Of a stretch of 6,949 bases of DNA, positions 6,129 through 6,949 are shown in pieces (the stretch's first letter is position 1; each line of letters starts with the position of its first letter). Below the pieces are notes generated by a model, which saw nothing but the letters and a program-made list of their open reading frames with translations, was not told where the DNA came from and searched no databases. The translations under genes were made by a program, and so were the position numbers. The stretch is from Planctomycetota bacterium (GTDB lineage: Bacteria; Planctomycetota; Phycisphaerae; UBA1845; UTPLA1), in assembly GCA_027295245.1 (NCBI GenBank), contig JAPULF010000381.1, forward strand, positions 1 through 6,949, written 5' to 3'.

Positions 6129-6949
6129 ATGTGGATTCTTCGCGGCGGCACTGTTGTCACGATGGCGTGCCTGGGACTGTCGGCGTGTTCCCAGGTTCGC
6201 CCCGACCGGACCAACCCATCGTCGGACCTGAATGCGGCGGTTTCAGGCACGGCCCTTCCTCTCGATGAACGATTGGCTACCCTTCGTCTGGGAATGTCGC
6301 CTGCACAGGTTGTTGCGATTCTGCGTCCCGATTTGCCCGGTCATTCTCGCGTCGTCGTGGGACGTCCGAGTCACCAATATCTGTATATCGCGGACCTCGA
6401 AATCGCCGAGCCCGTCGAAGCCACGATAAAGCTTCGATACTTCCACGGCGGTCTGACTTCGTGGAGACTGGATGGGGACTGGGTTGACGTTTCACACGTT
6501 CCGGGAACCTGTAAGCGATGCGGTTGGCCGCGACCTGAGCGGCCGATCGGCGATGCACGGCGCCCTACCGAGCGTCCGGATTCTCGATCTACAAACCGGG
6601 ATGCCGCTACGGAGAGGGTATACAAGCAGTATTTTCATACCGTTCGCCAATTGAACGAAACGGTGCTCGATTTCGTTCATCTCGACGACACTCCGTTCGA
6701 GCAGGCGATCCAGGTCATACAAGAGAATACGCACCTGACGGTCCAGCCGGCCTGGGGACCGCTTGGCGCGTCCGGCGTGGACCGCGAAACGCCCGTGAGC
6801 CTGCGGCTTGCGCGGGTCAAGCTAGACAAGTTTATCGACTTGTTGCTTGCCAATGTTGCGCCGAACGGCAAAGGAATCGGCTACGACGTCGTAGGAGATA
6901 TACTGGTGATCTCAACGCATGCAGATCTTCACCGTCGGGTGCCTGTCAT
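6129..6949 (+). CDS. Lipoprotein with BamE-like and STN (secretin N)-like segments, cut by right edge
   Basis: The frame from ATG 6129 stays open to the window end: 273 complete codons, no stop. The N-terminus MWILRGGTVVTMACLGLSAC is a lipoprotein signal peptide with lipobox L17-S18-A19-C20, so the mature protein should be lipid-anchored at C20, with Ser at +2. Residues ~46-115 resemble the SmpA/BamE pattern: LRLGMSPAQVVAIL, a tyrosine-rich strand QYLYI, then KLRYFHGGLTSWRL. A CxxC pair (C128/C131) and a charged, low-order linker (~134-162) follow. Residues ~178-263 resemble the short N-terminal domain of secretins and TonB receptors (STN): LDDTPFEQAIQVIQENTHL, then SGVDRETPVSLRLARVKLDKFIDLLL and DVVGDILVIS. 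Similar segments occur in many planctomycete envelope proteins. The role is unknown; envelope assembly or secretion is an inference from domains. What follows residue 273 could be a secretin domain or nothing more. It is divergent from the antiporter gene with 90 bp between. Confidence 0.85.
   Translation, partial: MWILRGGTVVTMACLGLSACSQVRPDRTNPSSDLNAAVSGTALPLDERLATLRLGMSPAQVVAILRPDLPGHSRVVVGRPSHQYLYIADLEIAEPVEATIKLRYFHGGLTSWRLDGDWVDVSHVPGTCKRCGWPRPERPIGDARRPTERPDSRSTNRDAATERVYKQYFHTVRQLNETVLDFVHLDDTPFEQAIQVIQENTHLTVQPAWGPLGASGVDRETPVSLRLARVKLDKFIDLLLANVAPNGKGIGYDVVGDILVISTHADLHRRVPV

Noticed and set aside
6232..6734. Several 65-93-codon frames on both strands near the right edge.
   Set aside because: They are overlapped by the uninterrupted lipoprotein frame that starts at 6129, which has a signal peptide and domain-like patterns; the others have none.

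Overview
This 6.9 kb window is GC-rich bacterial chromosome with tightly packed genes on both strands. The gene style points to Planctomycetota or a related lineage, though no marker gene settles this. The signs are small cytoplasmic zinc-ribbon proteins of unknown function, an FHA-like domain fused to a zinc ribbon and membrane helices, a stand-alone MoxR ATPase, a lipoprotein with an STN-like domain, and start sites that often lack a Shine-Dalgarno sequence. There is no phage, insertion sequence, CRISPR array, tRNA or rRNA.

Layout, left to right. (1) The 3' end of a plus-strand gene that enters from the left and ends at 299; its product is only tentatively an acyl-CoA dehydrogenase-like C-terminus. 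(2) A convergent minus-strand gene (307-810) for a 167-residue zinc-ribbon protein with a compact C-terminal domain. (3) A 193-bp divergent intergenic region with a near-symmetric -10 element (907-914) that could serve both flanking genes. (4) A plus-strand MoxR-type AAA+ ATPase (1004-2056) without its usual DUF58/von Willebrand partners. (5) A convergent minus-strand gene (2101-3078) for a membrane protein with an N-terminal zinc ribbon and a degenerate FHA-like domain. (6) A 208-bp gap holding that gene's promoter and the hairpin/T-tract terminator of the next gene. (7) rimO (3287-4702, minus), the ribosomal protein uS12 methylthiotransferase. (8) A 181-bp gap with inverted repeats and an extended -10 promoter for rimO. 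(9) A CaCA-family Ca2+/H+ antiporter (4884-6038, minus). (10) A 90-bp divergent gap in which both start codons lie a few bases from where transcription should begin. (11) A plus-strand lipoprotein (6129 to the right edge, incomplete) with a BamE-like segment and an STN/secretin-N-like segment.

The genes do not form one obvious pathway. rimO and the antiporter are separate housekeeping and transport units. The most under-described part is the block 307-3078: a divergent zinc-ribbon gene, an orphan MoxR chaperone and a convergent zinc-ribbon/FHA-like membrane protein. Whether these act together is inference; conserved neighbourhood across genomes would be the test. No clearly new multi-gene system can be proved from this sequence alone.
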